64,000 nucleotides of DNA, taken from assembly GCF_018812025.1 (NCBI RefSeq), contig NC_063049.1, positions 19,336,651 to 19,400,650 of the forward strand. Reading direction: 5' to 3'. This stretch comes from Megalobrama amblycephala (lineage: Eukaryota; Chordata; Actinopteri; Cypriniformes; Xenocyprididae). Below, one piece after another: positions 10,228 through 23,051 of the stretch; the first letter of the stretch is position 1, and each line of letters starts with the position of its first letter. Both the position numbers and the translations under genes were made by a program. The notes beneath the pieces are model-generated. The model was not told the origin of the DNA. It saw nothing but the letters and a program-made list of their open reading frames with translations, and did no database searches.

Positions 10228-11505
10228 TAGACACAAACAAATTGTTATCATTTAGGAATAAGATCACATCGAGATCGCTTTTCACAATTAATTCAGCTCT
10301 ACTCAGTTTGAATACAACAAAATTTATATGGACTATATGTATACAAACATCTCTATGCGTTTCCCTCCCAGCAGACAATGCCGTAACAATGACGTTCACA
10401 GTGAGGTATGCAGCACATTAGCCAGTCATTCATCTCAAGGTTTCATCGATGTTGACAAACCACTCGACCTTCAGATGCATAGAAATGTCATCTAATTCAT
10501 CAAGCTCTGCTTGATTCGCTACCCCTCATTTTCCCATCCAAGTACATTTCGGTTATGAAGTGTCCTGAAGAACACATTACACTGTAATGAAGCCACTAGA
10601 AAGGACAAAATTACATTGCATCATGCCGCACAATGAAATGTGATGCAGCATCTATTTATTCAGCTGTGTTCTTTAAAGGCCCATAGTATGAAAAATGTAC
10701 GACTCTGCATCGGAAATAACCTTGTGGAGAGTAATTGTTTTGTAATAAACAAGTGGGGTACGTATGCTAACTCTTAAACTGTCTTTTTATGTTTGCAGAT
10801 GAAGTTCATGTTTGCAATGAGGCGAGTTATGATTTCTGTTAGTAAACTGACTGGTCGTGTAAACCACCTTCAGGAGAAATTCGGGCGAGTTTGCTGCAGC
10901 CGGCAGGATTTCAGTGTTGATAATCAGGGCGCTGACATCCTGAGTGAAATTTTTCTGACACCTTTGGAGCACTAATGGCTGAGGCTGTTTACTACAGTAA
11001 GCTGTAGTCGCACACATGCTGTAGGCTATAGCTGTTTGTGGTCACAGAACCAGCCAAAACACAGCCCTGATGTGAATATGTAAATCATAATTGTGGGAAG
11101 CTACCCTGTTCAATTTTCTTCTTTTAGCATTCTCCCGAGTTTAAAGGACAGACACTTTTTTTGTAACCAAATAGCTTTTATTATAATCCATTTTTACTTC
11201 CAGACAGTAGATGTATGTAGCTCAGTCTTCTTTTAAAAAAGGTTTCCCACATTCTCCCTCAGCTCAGAGAGTACCGTCAGTTCAGTGCCTGTGTCTGAAG
11301 TCTGTTGCTTTTGATGTGAAATTTGCTCTGTGTGATTCAAGGCCATGTCGGACATTTGCAGTATAAGAACTGCTGGCAGCAGCTGGGACCCACTAAACGG
11401 CCACCCAGTGTTTTTGACACGTTCATAACCAACAGAAGGAACACATTTCAGAGTTCAATATTCAGCTAGTCTCTGCTGGATCTTTTTTAGACATCAATTT
11501 CTATG
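10228..11505. other. Gene-free unique block
   Basis: The segment 10785-10975 has an acceptor-like TTTTTATGTTTGCAG followed by ATGAAGTTC and an open frame of 58 codons to a stop, but there is no donor or recognisable domain. It could equally be conserved non-coding DNA. The rest shows no repeats I recognise. Confidence 0.35.
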
Positions 11506-11605
11506 TACATAGGGGTCCAAAAGTCTGAGACAACTAGTGGAAATGTTTAAATTTCACATTTGTCTAGTTTAATACTACAACATTTCATTTTGATGTAATA
11601 TACAT

Positions 11606-11885
11606 TACCATTTAAAAGTTCGGGGTCAGTAATTTTTTTTAAATGTTTTTGAAAGAAGCCTTTTATGCTCACCAAGGCTACATGTATATAATCAAAAATA
11701 CAGTAAGAAACAGTAATACTGATGAATAGCAATTCAAAATAACTGTTTTCTACTTTGATTTCAAAATGCAATTTATTCCTGTGATGGCAAAGCTGAATTT
11801 TCAGTCATTACTCAAGTAGTCATTACTCAAGTCCTCAGTGTCACATGATCCTTCAGAAATCAATGTTATCAATGTTGAAAACAGT
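11606..11885 (+). mobile_element. Tc1-type MITE, left part
   Basis: Begins CATTACCATTTAAAAGTTCG, a decayed CACTACCGTTCAAAAGTTTG end, and continues with GCTCACCAAGGCTACAT, TTATTCCTGTGATGGCAAAG and TCACATGATCCTTCAGAAAT as in the 45797-46202 copy. It is cut at about 11885, where another repeat begins. Confidence 0.75.
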
Positions 11886-11887
11886 TG

Positions 11888-12690
11888 TCATGAACTGCGT
11901 TGTTTTATTTTTTTATAATCTTTCCTATGGTTAATTTATATTGTTAGTATGCTTTTTACATAAATGTATACTTTAGAAATAAAAGGCATTTTTCCTACCC
12001 TGATTTTAGCCCTCTGATTTGAACGCTCTGTTTTAAGGGGCGTGTCTGCTGTGAGACTTCAGTGTGAACACCCACTGCTTTGATTGGCTAACATCTTCGC
12101 AATATGAAATAGCCAAGTATTATTCTCTCAAAAACTTTTAGCACATTTTTACTATTGCAGCTCTCAAGGTAAACTAATCGTGTAAAGTGTTATATATACT
12201 GTTATATATAGTGTTATATATATTATATTTACTTCTATGGCATTCTATTTAGATTGTGGCATGAAAGGTTGCGGTGATGAACATGTAGCCGATCACAGAC
12301 ATGTTGTTGAGCGCATGAAAGCAGTTATCTTGTCATTGCAACTCGATTTCTGCACATTAACGAATGCTTTCTTCATAACTAACAGTGCAAGCACAATGTA
12401 ACTAAGAGATTCATTGAATAAAATGGGAGTTTTGACACGAGTCCAGAACTCAGTCACTGATAAACTTGCTCTGTTTGATTGACAGCTCTAGCGATTGTAA
12501 AGGGAGCGTTCTTTGATCGCGTTCTATATATAATTTAATCACCGTTTAAATAAGTTATATAAGTTAAATAAGTTGACCGTTTAATCATTGTTTTTTTAAG
12601 TAAAGCATGGTTTTGACATGAAACTCACTACAGTGGACTACAGCATCAAAAAATGATAAAGCTAGACCAAGACAAATGGCAAAAATCAGG
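11888..12690. mobile_element. Probable dispersed repeat, unclassified
   Basis: Interrupts or truncates the preceding Tc1-type copy. It contains facing motifs CCCTGATTTTAGCCC (about 11998) and AAAAATCAGGGCTAT (about 12684), and TTGATTGGCTAAC/TTGATTGACAGC motifs common in fish MITEs. The ends are not sharply defined and no coding frame survives. Confidence 0.4.
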
Positions 12691-14398
12691 GCTATAAATA
12701 CACAGACTACTAATGAGCAAATGAACAACACCTGAATGAAATGAAATCACATGACACATGAAAACAAAGAGCCCAACCAAACACCAGCCTTACAATGTGC
12801 TTAGACATTGGCTACTGTACTCGTGTTTGTTTTAAAGTTTTAAAGATAGACATATGGTCATTTTTTAATAGAAAGTTGTTAAAAATACAGAACCCATGTT
12901 GGAAAAACATTATCATATCAAACTTAACTGTATATTATACATTTATTTTCTTGCAGCCCAGGCTGTGACCTCTTTCAATCATGGTGTTGTCCTTTCACCT
13001 GACAGTGCTCCCAAAGATTAATTCTGTTTGTCCTAATGTATGGTAATGAGAAAGTTGTGTGGATTTGATTGTCAATAACTTGAAATACGGCCCTGCTCCC
13101 TAAATGCTTGTGCCGTTCAATAACCTATTAAAGTTGAATCACAGATAAGTTGGCGTGCATCAGGAAAGCAATCTGAAATTTGTGCTGACATTGATCCAGC
13201 AGGAAAGGACCTGATGGCTCCGATTAACACTTGTGTCCCGGGAGATGCAGGGAGAGAGAGATGCTGGACTGTTAATATCGTGTCATGTCCCTGGCTTTCC
13301 CCGGCAGAATGAGCTCCGTTTATGAGCTCCATATAAAATGTAAAAGCAAACAATTCCGTGACTAGCCGCAGAATTGTATAAGAATTTGTTCACGCTTTCT
13401 GTAGCAGGAAGCAGAACAAATGGATTGATTTCTGTTTGGTAAGTGTTTCATGCAGAGTACACCTGTTCACTTTAAAATAGGAAATCATTCCAAACAAAAG
13501 AAGTCTAGTCCTCATTAATTAACTTCAAATTAGCCTTGTAACGTCACTCCTGAGTGTTCTGAGATTTTCGCACAGTGCCTCATTTGGAGAGAGCTCTGCA
13601 TTAATGCAGCTTTAATTTTAGTGGATGATTTTGCACACACAGCCACATAAAGTGTCCAGAATGGAATCAGCGTCATCCATGTAGCATATTTCCCAAAATG
13701 CGTTTCCAACAGCAAAATGTCACTGAAAGCTGCAAGGTAAAAATGATGCCTCATCCTTCTTTTGTATTTTCAAACCAATGATAAGGGCATCATTTAGAGT
13801 AAATATGTCTATTAATGAGGGATATAACTCTGGCTCGTGTTTTCAATTGCCCTTGACATTCTCGTCGGGATTAAAGAACAGCTAATGGAGCACTTCAGGA
13901 AGGAAGCGTTAAGACCAGGAATAAATGTCACAGCTGTTCAGTCACAAATCACAGTGCAATTTTTCCCCTCTTTTCGTCCTTCTTGACCTTCATGCCCTGT
14001 TCTTGGGAAAATGAAGAACATGTTAACATTTCGTTTATATGCATAAGGCCCTTGAAAGAAGCCCAGAATCCCATTTGCCAAGTAAAAAGTGAATGTATGT
14101 TGTCTGAAGGTGATATTACAATACAAACTTTATATTCCACAGTGTGAGCCAAACAGTCAGGAGTAGGTTCTTGCCATCCATCCTCGACAGCTGACAAAGA
14201 GCAATGCTGAGGGAAGGACCTTTGAAACTGTAGTTAAATAGTACTTAAATAGTACATAAGCTTGGACTGTAGGTGAAAGACATTATTAAAGTAGCTAGGT
14301 ACAAGATAAACGCATAACATTTTTCTTAATCAGTATTTTTGTCTTGTTTATCAGTACAAAAAGATACATTTACTTAAAAAGAAAAATTTTATGTGATA
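12691..14398. other. Gene-free unique block
   Basis: No transposon termini are seen. Sequence at 13080-13380 and 13500-14200 is compositionally even and repeat-free, compatible with conserved non-coding elements. Frames up to 82 codons have no domain or splice context. Confidence 0.35.
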
Positions 14399-14402
14399 TT
14401 AA

Positions 14403-15038
14403 ATGGGTCCTATTATGCATTTATCTGGGTGCTGCACATTTTATGGAGGACAGCTTCCAGAACCTAAGAGAGTACAATGCCAGCTACGCACAAACGCTTC
14501 TCCTGAAAGACAGAGCAGTTCCCACTTTGTCGGGACTCTGGACAATCAGTTATGGATCACAACCTATAAGTTTGTTTTATTATTTGTTGTTGTGTTTTCT
14601 ATTAACAGTTCCAGTTATAAGTTTTATGTTGGTGCTACAATGTAAACAAAGGGGAAAGCTGTTTGGCTCTGCTAGCTAACATTATAGTGTTGATGTAGTG
14701 TTTAGCTATGGAACTCTGAAACGTCCTGTAAAATCCTGTGCTTGGAAAGGTTCTGTATGATCCTCTTGTTCGTAAACATTCTTAGGGCTTGAATTGGTAT
14801 GGCACAATTTAATGTCATCATTAATATTTACACCTGAGCAGATGAAACTCGTGGTTATGGTAAGGGTTAAAGTAAAGTAGTTCGCCAATCACAACACACT
14901 GGGCCAGCTAGCCAATCAGAGCATTTCAGAAGGAGGGGCTTTAGTGAAACAGGAATGAAACAGAGTGTTTCCTGTTCCTATTCTAGTGTACCCCAAAAAC
15001 AAAATTAAGACTTTGTAACAGGGCATAATAGAACCCAT
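14403..15038. mobile_element. TTAA MITE related to family E
   Basis: Inverted ends ATGGGTCCTATTATGC and GCATAATAGAACCCAT lie after TTAA (14399-14402); the right target has decayed to TTCA. The internal stretch CCAATCACAACACACTGGGC ... CCAATCAGAGCA ... GAAGGAGGGGCTTTAG parallels 28190-28260 in the family E copy, so the two are related. The 80- and 111-codon open frames lie within the element and lack known domains. Confidence 0.7.
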
Positions 15039-15182
15039 TTCATTTTTTTGAGAAAGAGAGAGAGAATATATCTTGAATTAAAACAATTTGATGATTGTTT
15101 TTCTTGATTTAAGCATACATTATTAGATTTATCTTTAAATAATTTAAGATATCTTAGTTTGAACCCAAAGTTTAAAGAATTG

Positions 15183-15625
15183 ACCGTTCGCGAAGACGAA
15201 CGGTCCTTTAGTTACTAAAGGTTTAGTTACCCCTTTAGTTACTGTTGCTACGTTCGACAAGCCAGGCCAGAGCAAAGACACTGACAATGCATCGACAGAC
15301 AAGACAGAGCAGGCTACTTTTTGTCATTTCTAAAGAAATTTAAACAATAAATACCAATTTGTGGCTCTTTAACGTGTCATGACAGATCGCTGTAGCACCT
15401 CAGTTCAAGCGGCTCGTGAACCGATCATCTATTCCTACAAATTCATTTATAGCATCAAAAAAACATGAATGAACATCAGAAGGAATGTTGTTTCAACCGT
15501 GGAAAGACTCAACATTTCAGTTCACAACATTTTTCAAGTTCAAGTCCACCGACTGCTTTGTCAGACAAAATGGCGGATTCGGCGTTATGATTGGTTAGAT
15601 CGCCTGTCAATCAAACTCCCGTCGA
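15183..15625. repeat. Possible dispersed repeat fragment preceding a MITE
   Basis: Starts with the small hairpin GACCGTTCGCGAAGACGAACGGTC and holds ATGGCGGATTCGGCG and ATTGGTTAGATCGCCTGTCAAT motifs typical of fish interspersed repeats. Boundaries are uncertain and no second copy is in the window. Confidence 0.35.
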
Positions 15626-16492
15626 AGGGTCAGTTAGTTCACTTCCAAATTAAAATTTCCTGATAATTTACTCACCCCCTTGTCATCCAAGATGTTTATG
15701 TCTTTCTTTCTTCAGTCGAAAAGAAATTAAGGTTTTTGAGGAAAACATTCCAGGATTTTTTCTCCATATAGTGGACTTCAACAGGGTTCAACGGGTTGAA
15801 GGTCCAAGTTTCAATGCAGCTTCAAAGGGCTCTACACGATCCCAGCCAAGGATTTTTTCTTCTTAAAAAAAAAAAAAAAAAAAAAAAGATATACTTTTAA
15901 CCACAAGTGATCATCTTGTACTAGCTCTACGATGTGCCACGCATTACGTAATCATGTTCTAAAGGTCACACGTGACATAGGCGGAATTACCGCGGTAGGG
16001 CAAAAAATCTAATTTTCTCCTCCAACTTCAAAATCGTCAAACATGGTTGTTTTACCTTTTATTTGTAAAGGCCGTTTGACTTAGTCTTTGCACGTTCACT
16101 TGGTAAACAGTTGCTCGGTACTTCCGCCTACCTCACATGTGACCTATGTAATGCGTGGCGCATCACAGAGCTAGTGCTAGATGAGCATTTGTGGTTAAAA
16201 AGTATATCATTTTTTTTTTTTTAGAAAATGACCAATCGTTTCACTAGATAAGACCCTTATTCCTTGTCTGAGATTGTGTAGAGCCCTTTGAAGCTGCATT
16301 GAAACTGCAATTTCAACCTTCAACCCGTTGAACCCTGTTGAAGTCCACTATATGGAGAAAAATCCTGGAATGTTTTCCTCAAAAACCTTAATTTCTTTTC
16401 GACTGAAGAAAGAAAGAAAGACATAAACATCTTGGATGACATGGGGGTGAGTAAATTATCAGGAAATTTTAATTCTGAAGTGAATTAATCCT
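15626..16492. mobile_element. TTAA MITE, family B, long copy
   Basis: Ends AGGGTCAGTTAGTTCACTTC and GAAGTGAATTAATCCT; TTAA follows at 16493-16496, while the left target has decayed to TCGA. The arms fold over most of their length: ACATTCCAGGATTTTT and its complement, TGTTGAAGTCCACTATATGG and its complement, and GTGATC-, CGTGGCGC-type motifs near the centre. It includes a poly-A (15867-15888) and poly-T (16209-16222) facing each other. Non-coding foldback element. Confidence 0.82.
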
Positions 16493-16496
16493 TTAA

Positions 16497-19426
16497 CGTC
16501 TTGCTTTTTAATTATTTATGTCGCAAATTTATATTGTTTTAATGGGAAATTCTGTGGGATTTCTAACTCCATCAATCAGTGCAGATTACATAATCCTCTC
16601 CTCGTTTAATCTGTAATTGAGATGAAACTGAGGCTGATGCCAGGCATTTATTTACCTCAAGGCCACTGCAAATTTCTCAGGCAGAAAATGCGCCATATTT
16701 CAGGCAGGCTTTACGTGTAATGGAACCACAGCGTTCACAGAGCCCCTCTTTGACAACTTTTGAACGAATAATGGAACCACATAGAAATGAGTCGGTGAAA
16801 CTGAGTGGAAAGCTTTAGATTATACATGAAAAGCGGCAACACAGCAGGTGTAATGAAGCTCACGACGAGGTCACCTTTCTCTTTTTCTCTCTCTTTCTGT
16901 TTCTCTCTTTCTCTTTATCTTTTTTTATGAATGCAGCTCTTGGAGTGTGGCTTGATCTCTGTAGACAGAACATGTACTTGGATGTTGCATAAATAAAAGC
17001 ATTTCCAACCCAAACAGTGGAATAACTTGCCTGGGATTAGCATTTCATTAAAATAGAAGTGTGAAGGTTTGAAGACAAAAGGTGTGAACCGTGGAGCAAG
17101 AGTGGGACCGTTGCAGTCTGCCTGCTCGGAATATGTAAGAGCTCATGAACTCTGATTTGAAAAGCTCACAATGAATTAAACATGCAGCGTCTTTACCTTA
17201 CACTGAATAGTAACAACTTTTAGGGATGTCCACAAGGTTGTTGGATCAGAAATTAACTTTACATTACAAGTTTGTTCAGCAGGTTTTTTATTTACAACAT
17301 ACTTATTTATTAGATACTTTGTGGTTCTTGTTATTAGTCTCTTTTTTTTATGAGAACGTGTTTATTTCAGTGGTATTTTTTGCGAGTCTGTGCGTACATT
17401 AGCGTGTGACGGACTTCTGAAATGCAGATGGAAATGTGGAACGTTTTGGTTTTTAGTCCAATGTAAATTCATGTTCCAGTTTGATTCGATGTTTATGGGT
17501 TTATGGGTTAAAGCCATGTGGAACACCATTTTTATTATTAATGTTACAGTTTTTTGTATGCTTATATTGACATACTTTTTTATTAAAACCATGTCACTTC
17601 AAAGTGAGGAAGTTTATACTTAAATACTACAACATTACAATAATACGAATAATTCCTCTATCTTTAATTTGTTATTACTAGCTGTTTTTACCTTCTTTGT
17701 GGACCATTCGTCATCAAATGCTTGATAAAAAAATGAAGGTCAAATGCACGGAGGAGACCAAACTTAGTGGTTACTAAAAACCAGCTCACTCACAGATCGT
17801 CATTTCAAGGTCATTTCCATTTATGGTGAAAGTTGTGGTGAACATATGAGTAAGTTGTTTACTTTGAAATGAAACTATCCATGTTTACCAGTTTGACCCA
17901 TTCAGGCCAGTTTCCGAACATGATAGGTGGGTATTTAAATCATATTGATAGGATATTCAGCCAGTCACAGTGACTTATATAATGCGATTCCCCCCACATA
18001 TTTACTGTACGCCACACTTATGGATCTCTATGAAAGCATAATGAGCTCAAGTCAGGCAAAAAAGACGCTGGTGTCACTGTTGGACCGTGTCAAAAATTAG
18101 TGATTTACGCATGATTTCATCTCATATTTCATAATATTTGTTTTGATTTATTTCTGCACTGTTGATTATTTTCTCATCCAAATATATTTTAAGGAGGCTT
18201 TGCGTCTCTCCTTAAAGAAAATGCCCCTGGCAGGCACACAAGACAGAAACAGAGAAAGATAGGGAAAGGCAGATTGAGAGAAAGATTTGTATTAAATTGT
18301 ACACACAGAGCAAGGAAAATCTTTTTCTACAGGATGCTTAACAGAGCAAGTTGGAAGCAGACTGTTAGCAGGATAATTTGGCGAAAGGAAGGAGTCTCCC
18401 GCTGTCTGGTAGTCTGCGTTTTCTGTGGCATGAACATGCAATTACCCTTGATTTCATTTCTCGCAGATAAGTGTCCCTGCTCACCGGAGCAGCAAACGAA
18501 AGGAGTCAAGGGGCTTGTTGACAGCGGGGCATGTACAATCGCAAGAATCAAATAACCTGCCCGTCATTAGGACACAGAGCCTCATATAGCAGTCGACACT
18601 CAGATGAGCAGATTCTCTAGAATTGGGGCTCCTTTTACGCTCTCAACATCTGGTCGAATTAGTGCTGTTTCACTAGATGTGAAGTGAATGTTAGACCACC
18701 CCAGTCTCTAGTAGTTTTCGTGTCATGCTAGGCCCCCCCAGTGAGGCTGTATTGAGAGCACTCACCATGGGGCATGTTGGGATATAAGATTGGCCCAGTG
18801 GTATCAGCTCTTTACTTTGACTCCAATAACTTGCAGGTTGTGCTGCAAAATGATAGGCATATATGATGTTGCAAACAAGCTTTGAAGTAGTTTGATTTGA
18901 TCAAGAAAAACATATCTCTCACCTTTCTCATTAGCAGAAAACCCATAATTGAGGTGAGATCTCTCACTCAGTTATGTTGTTATCTGAGTTTCATGGGCCA
19001 AAAATACCCTCCAAAGAGAGTGGATGTGTGCTCTTTCCATTTAATTGATAACATATATAGCATGGTGTTTTTTGAGCTGGTGATGTTCAGCCTCTTCAAA
19101 CCAAGTTATGAATGCAGAACATGTTGTGTTTGCAGGTTTTAGCTATTTAAGCTAAACCTAGGAAACTGTTATAATGGAAATACTTAGCTACTAAAAATAA
19201 ACAAAAGCATGCACATCCAAATAGCTAGTGGCTTGAACAAAAATAGAAATAAAGTTGTAAATAAAGGGGAAAATGTCTGTATATTACAGCTCTGAGAAAT
19301 AAATAATTTATTATTTATATGATAATAATAATAATAATAATAGCATTATTATTATTATTACTAGTAGTAGTAGGTATTTATTTTGGTTTGCGCATTACTG
19401 TGTAGTATTTCTAATTTAGATAGCAA
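16497..19426. other. Gene-free unique block
   Basis: Contains the polypyrimidine tract listed separately. The stretch 16555-16850, reading through ATAATCCTCTCCTCG, TTTAATCTGTAATTGAG and GCCAGGCATTTATTTACC, is repeat-free with TAAT-type sites and is a candidate conserved element. Frames at 18274-18555 and 18897-19142 show no known domain. Confidence 0.4.
16874..16927. repeat. Polypyrimidine tract
   Basis: About 54 bases of almost pure C/T ending in a T run. No acceptor AG plus coding frame follows, so a splice role is not supported. Confidence 0.8.
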
Positions 19427-19523
19427 TATATAATATAATATAATATAATATAATATAATATAATATAATATAATATAATATAATATAATATAATATAATA
19501 TAATATAATATAATATAATAAAT
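19427..19523. repeat. (TAATA)n pentanucleotide microsatellite
   Basis: Nearly a hundred bases of perfect ATAAT/TAATA units, about nineteen repeats, without interruption. An (ATA)n/(ATT)n run sits just upstream at 19323-19360. Confidence 0.95.
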
Positions 19524-20358
19524 AGTTTGGTAGTTTACTTTTTATTATATGACATCAAAATGATTAATATTTGTGTATGTATATAATACTAATTAAGCAC
19601 TATAGTCACTTACAAAAACAAGCTTTCACTTCTATCAGCTAATAAATTGCAAAGCAAGTTGAAGATAAAACACTTACTGGAAAACAAGAACAGAAAAAAA
19701 TCGGACTCTTGGAAGAAGGTGAATATCATCGTTGTCTGGCAGAAACATTGTATCTCCACATTTTTATTTTTATTTTTTTGATAAATCATTACTATTGGTC
19801 ACCCTACGTCTGTCTGTGGGTTTTGCAAATATCCCTAAACCTCGTAACTCCACTGGATCCTCAAGTTCAGTAAAACCTCATAACGCCACCCCAGCTCAAG
19901 CTTGAATGAAGTGCCGCAAACATTTTGGACCATCTCTGCTTATTTGCAATGAAAGGGTAAATAAAGATGTTTTATGTATTTGAGGTGTGGAGAAGAGTGT
20001 CTCAGTCGAACATTTGTTGTCAAGTTATAGACAATACTATCTTAAATAGCATGTACATAACACTTCATCTTTTATAACATGGAATTTTGGCCATAACTGG
20101 TAATAACCTGTAAGTTGATTAAAATGTATTGAGATGCACTTACTGCCTCGGATGCGGCTGTTCTAATGACAGACAAAACATGTCCAAAATTCGCTGGTCA
20201 AAAGCCTTAAACTCCATTTGAGCTTGATTTTGGTAAAAAATAATGACAGATGCAAGTGTCTGACCATATATAAAGCCACAATATCAACTTTGTAATAATT
20301 AATGAAATAATTCAACAGTGCCATTATTCTGTTCAGTTCAATGTCCAATTTTGTGTAG

Positions 20359-20389
<31 letters not shown>

Positions 20390-23051
20390 GAGAATTGACC
20401 GGTTAACATCTCTGTGTTTCTCTATGTTGAGTTATGCCTGACTGGTTTCCATGAGTCATCCTTGTTCACAAGACAAGATAAAAGAATGTGCACTGTAACA
20501 TATTGATGTGGGGATTGGAAGGAAGCACATTCCAGAGAGTCCCAAACTTTAGAAGTTTTTTAATCAGTTTGCTCAGAGAATCTGGCTAGCCTCTATCCGT
20601 TATCAGCTCTATCATCTCTCTGTCGGGAGTTTATATTCGGGATTCTCCTTGTATACTTAATCTTCTTGATTACAACAGGTGTGGGAGCCGCCAGCCCTAG
20701 TGAGAGGCAGTGCATAGGCTGGAAGGGGTGGGAGAGGGTGGGCTGGGGTTTCTGCGCTGACAGGGGAACGGTATTAATTCCTGCCCTCTGAGAAATTAGG
20801 CTCTGTGTTCCTTTCCTCACTCCTGGTGCTTTGATCAAGCCCTTTCGTGATTAGAGACTGACCCTGACGTGACAGGCCCGAGAACTTGTAAAAGAAGCAT
20901 GAGGAGGGAAAAAAAAAAAGGAAAAACTTTCTCTGATGTACCCAGGGAAGGCGGGAGAGAATAGAATCCGAGTTATTCTGAAGCTGTCGCTCCACCCCTG
21001 CTCGGTGTCTGGTGGGTAATAAAGATTTCATGTATTCATTTTACTCAGGCAAAAATTGCAATCTATAATGACCTGACATTTCTTTTTTAAAACTAGCCAG
21101 AAGCCTCATGATTTGAATGTTAAGCAGTGTCCCGACTGACTCCGAGCTCGACTGGAACCTGCTTTGAATTTTATCAACTCACCTGTTAGTGGACATCGAG
21201 GCACTTGCGAGAGGCTACATGAATGTTGTTGTGGCTTCCTGTGAATCCAGACTGAAGGGACTATGCTTGCTGAATCATTATAGAGCTGTGCAAGCCAACC
21301 TGCCTATTTGTAGCGAGAAAAAAAAAAAAAAGAAGTTGAATAACGAAAGCATGCCAAGGTTGTAAGGGAGAGAACCACGTTTAGGAAAAAAAAAAACAGA
21401 TAAATAAAAATTGGATGTGGAGTGGGCGCTCTGAGAGCGGAGTGCGGGATCTGTTGATCAAGACAGGCCTGTAATATATCTACCTGATTGGTGTGTTCCC
21501 ATCGGAGTTTGAGTTAAATTCTTCATGTCACCCCAGACACTCCGTCTGGGGAAAAGAGATGTGCCCAAACTTCAGAGGCTGGCTCGGTCCTAGCCCTGTG
21601 CATTAAAGAGAAATCTAATACAATTTATCAGCTTTAGCGTGGAGAGTCATGGAGATTATGGAGTGTGTGGCGGCCTGATCATTTCGCATTCTCTGTCGGT
21701 TCTCAAACCATGCCTGGAGTTGCTTAAAATGCTTTAAAGCCTGTCAAAGGCGCTTTAATGTCGAGTTTTGGTTAATCACAGGGTACCTCAGCTGCTTTTA
21801 CCCTTATATGTCTATCCAGAGTTTATAATCTTCAGTGCTATACGTGATATTGAAGATGCAGAATAATGTTTCCTTTCCATGGTTGTACTGTGGCTATTTC
21901 CAACAAAAATGGCAATATTCACTGGGGAGCAATCAGTGTGATGAAAAGAGGAACTTTGCCATCATACCATTGTCTGAACATTTCGTTTCCTTACAAATTA
22001 GTAGTAGAGGTTGATGTGTCCCACACAATGCTTTGTATTTCTGTCTTATTCAGGCCTTTGGCTTGATTGGCTTTTTGGTCATTTATGCATTAACATTCCA
22101 TGTTCTACAGCACAAGAGGTTCTACAATAGAGGACGAGTCTGAGAGATGTGATGCACACCTGCCAAGCAGATGAAAATCTCTCCCTGAGAGCTTCTTAGA
22201 CACAAGCTCCATATGGGGAAGCTTGTTTGTTGAACCACAAAGTCCATAAATGAAGAAAGCCAAACACAAGTAATGTTGAGTGCTCTAGCGTGGTCGCTCG
22301 TTGCTGAAGTTCATGGCGCTTGCTATTGATGTGCTGTACAAAAGGCCTTTCAGCAAATTAACAACCACTTCATATCTTCATTTCCTGACCCAAGCATTTT
22401 GTTATTGAATAGCCTGAAATTGATTTTTCACCAAACTTGTTTAAAAGATGAATGGAATTATATGAGCCAGTGCTGCATGTTCGTGCATCAGATGGGGAAA
22501 CCCATCTGTTACCCCCACTAGCCAAGGCACAAGTCCCCAGACAAAGCTCTGGCCAGAACACAAAGATCTCTCCATAAAGAACGAGGCTGCTCTCTGGCTA
22601 ATCCCATCTATTTCAGACCTGGTGGAACCCATCTGTTGCAGAACGCACCCGCATAGGTATCACATCAATTATAAAATCTTGTTTCGGCATATGTTAACGT
22701 GTACGGCATAAGCAGAAAACAATCAAGTACAGAAGTGCAGATTGCTCCTTCTGCATGCAATGAATTTCTATTAATCTGCTATTCTCTAGTAATAATTTAA
22801 ACTGGGATTGCACTAATACCATTATGAGTGCTGTGACTTTTTTGTGGTATTTGCTGATACCTGTATTTTTATAATATAGTGTAGTGGGACTTATGATTTG
22901 AGACTAGCATGTTTAGAAACTCAAGTACAGTGGGAATGGTTTGTGTTGGTCTGGTGGTAACAAACCACAGTTCTTAGGGGGGCGATTGAGGAACCATCAG
23001 ATATCTGTGCCATGAAAATAGAAATTATTCAGCTAAATCACTATAAACATG
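19524..23051. other. Large unique gene-free block, candidate conserved non-coding cluster
   Basis: Apart from poly-T at 20358-20386 there are no recognised repeats in about 3.5 kb. The part 20590-21770 is GC-balanced and carries stretches such as GGAACGGTATTAATTCCTGC and CAAGACAGGCCTGTAATATA. Short frames on both strands have no domains. In a window where transposons land about every 1-2 kb, this absence suggests constraint; that is inference. Confidence 0.4.
20358..20386. repeat. Poly-T tract
   Basis: Uninterrupted T run of about 29 bases. Confidence 0.9.

Noticed and set aside
14344..14679. 111-codon open frame with a hydrophobic C-terminal stretch
   Set aside because: It lies mostly inside a TTAA MITE (14403-15038) and the related copies do not keep the frame.
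16874..16927. Splice acceptor polypyrimidine tract
   Set aside because: It is followed by TTTTTTATGAATGCAGCTC with an AG, but no open exon with a donor follows.
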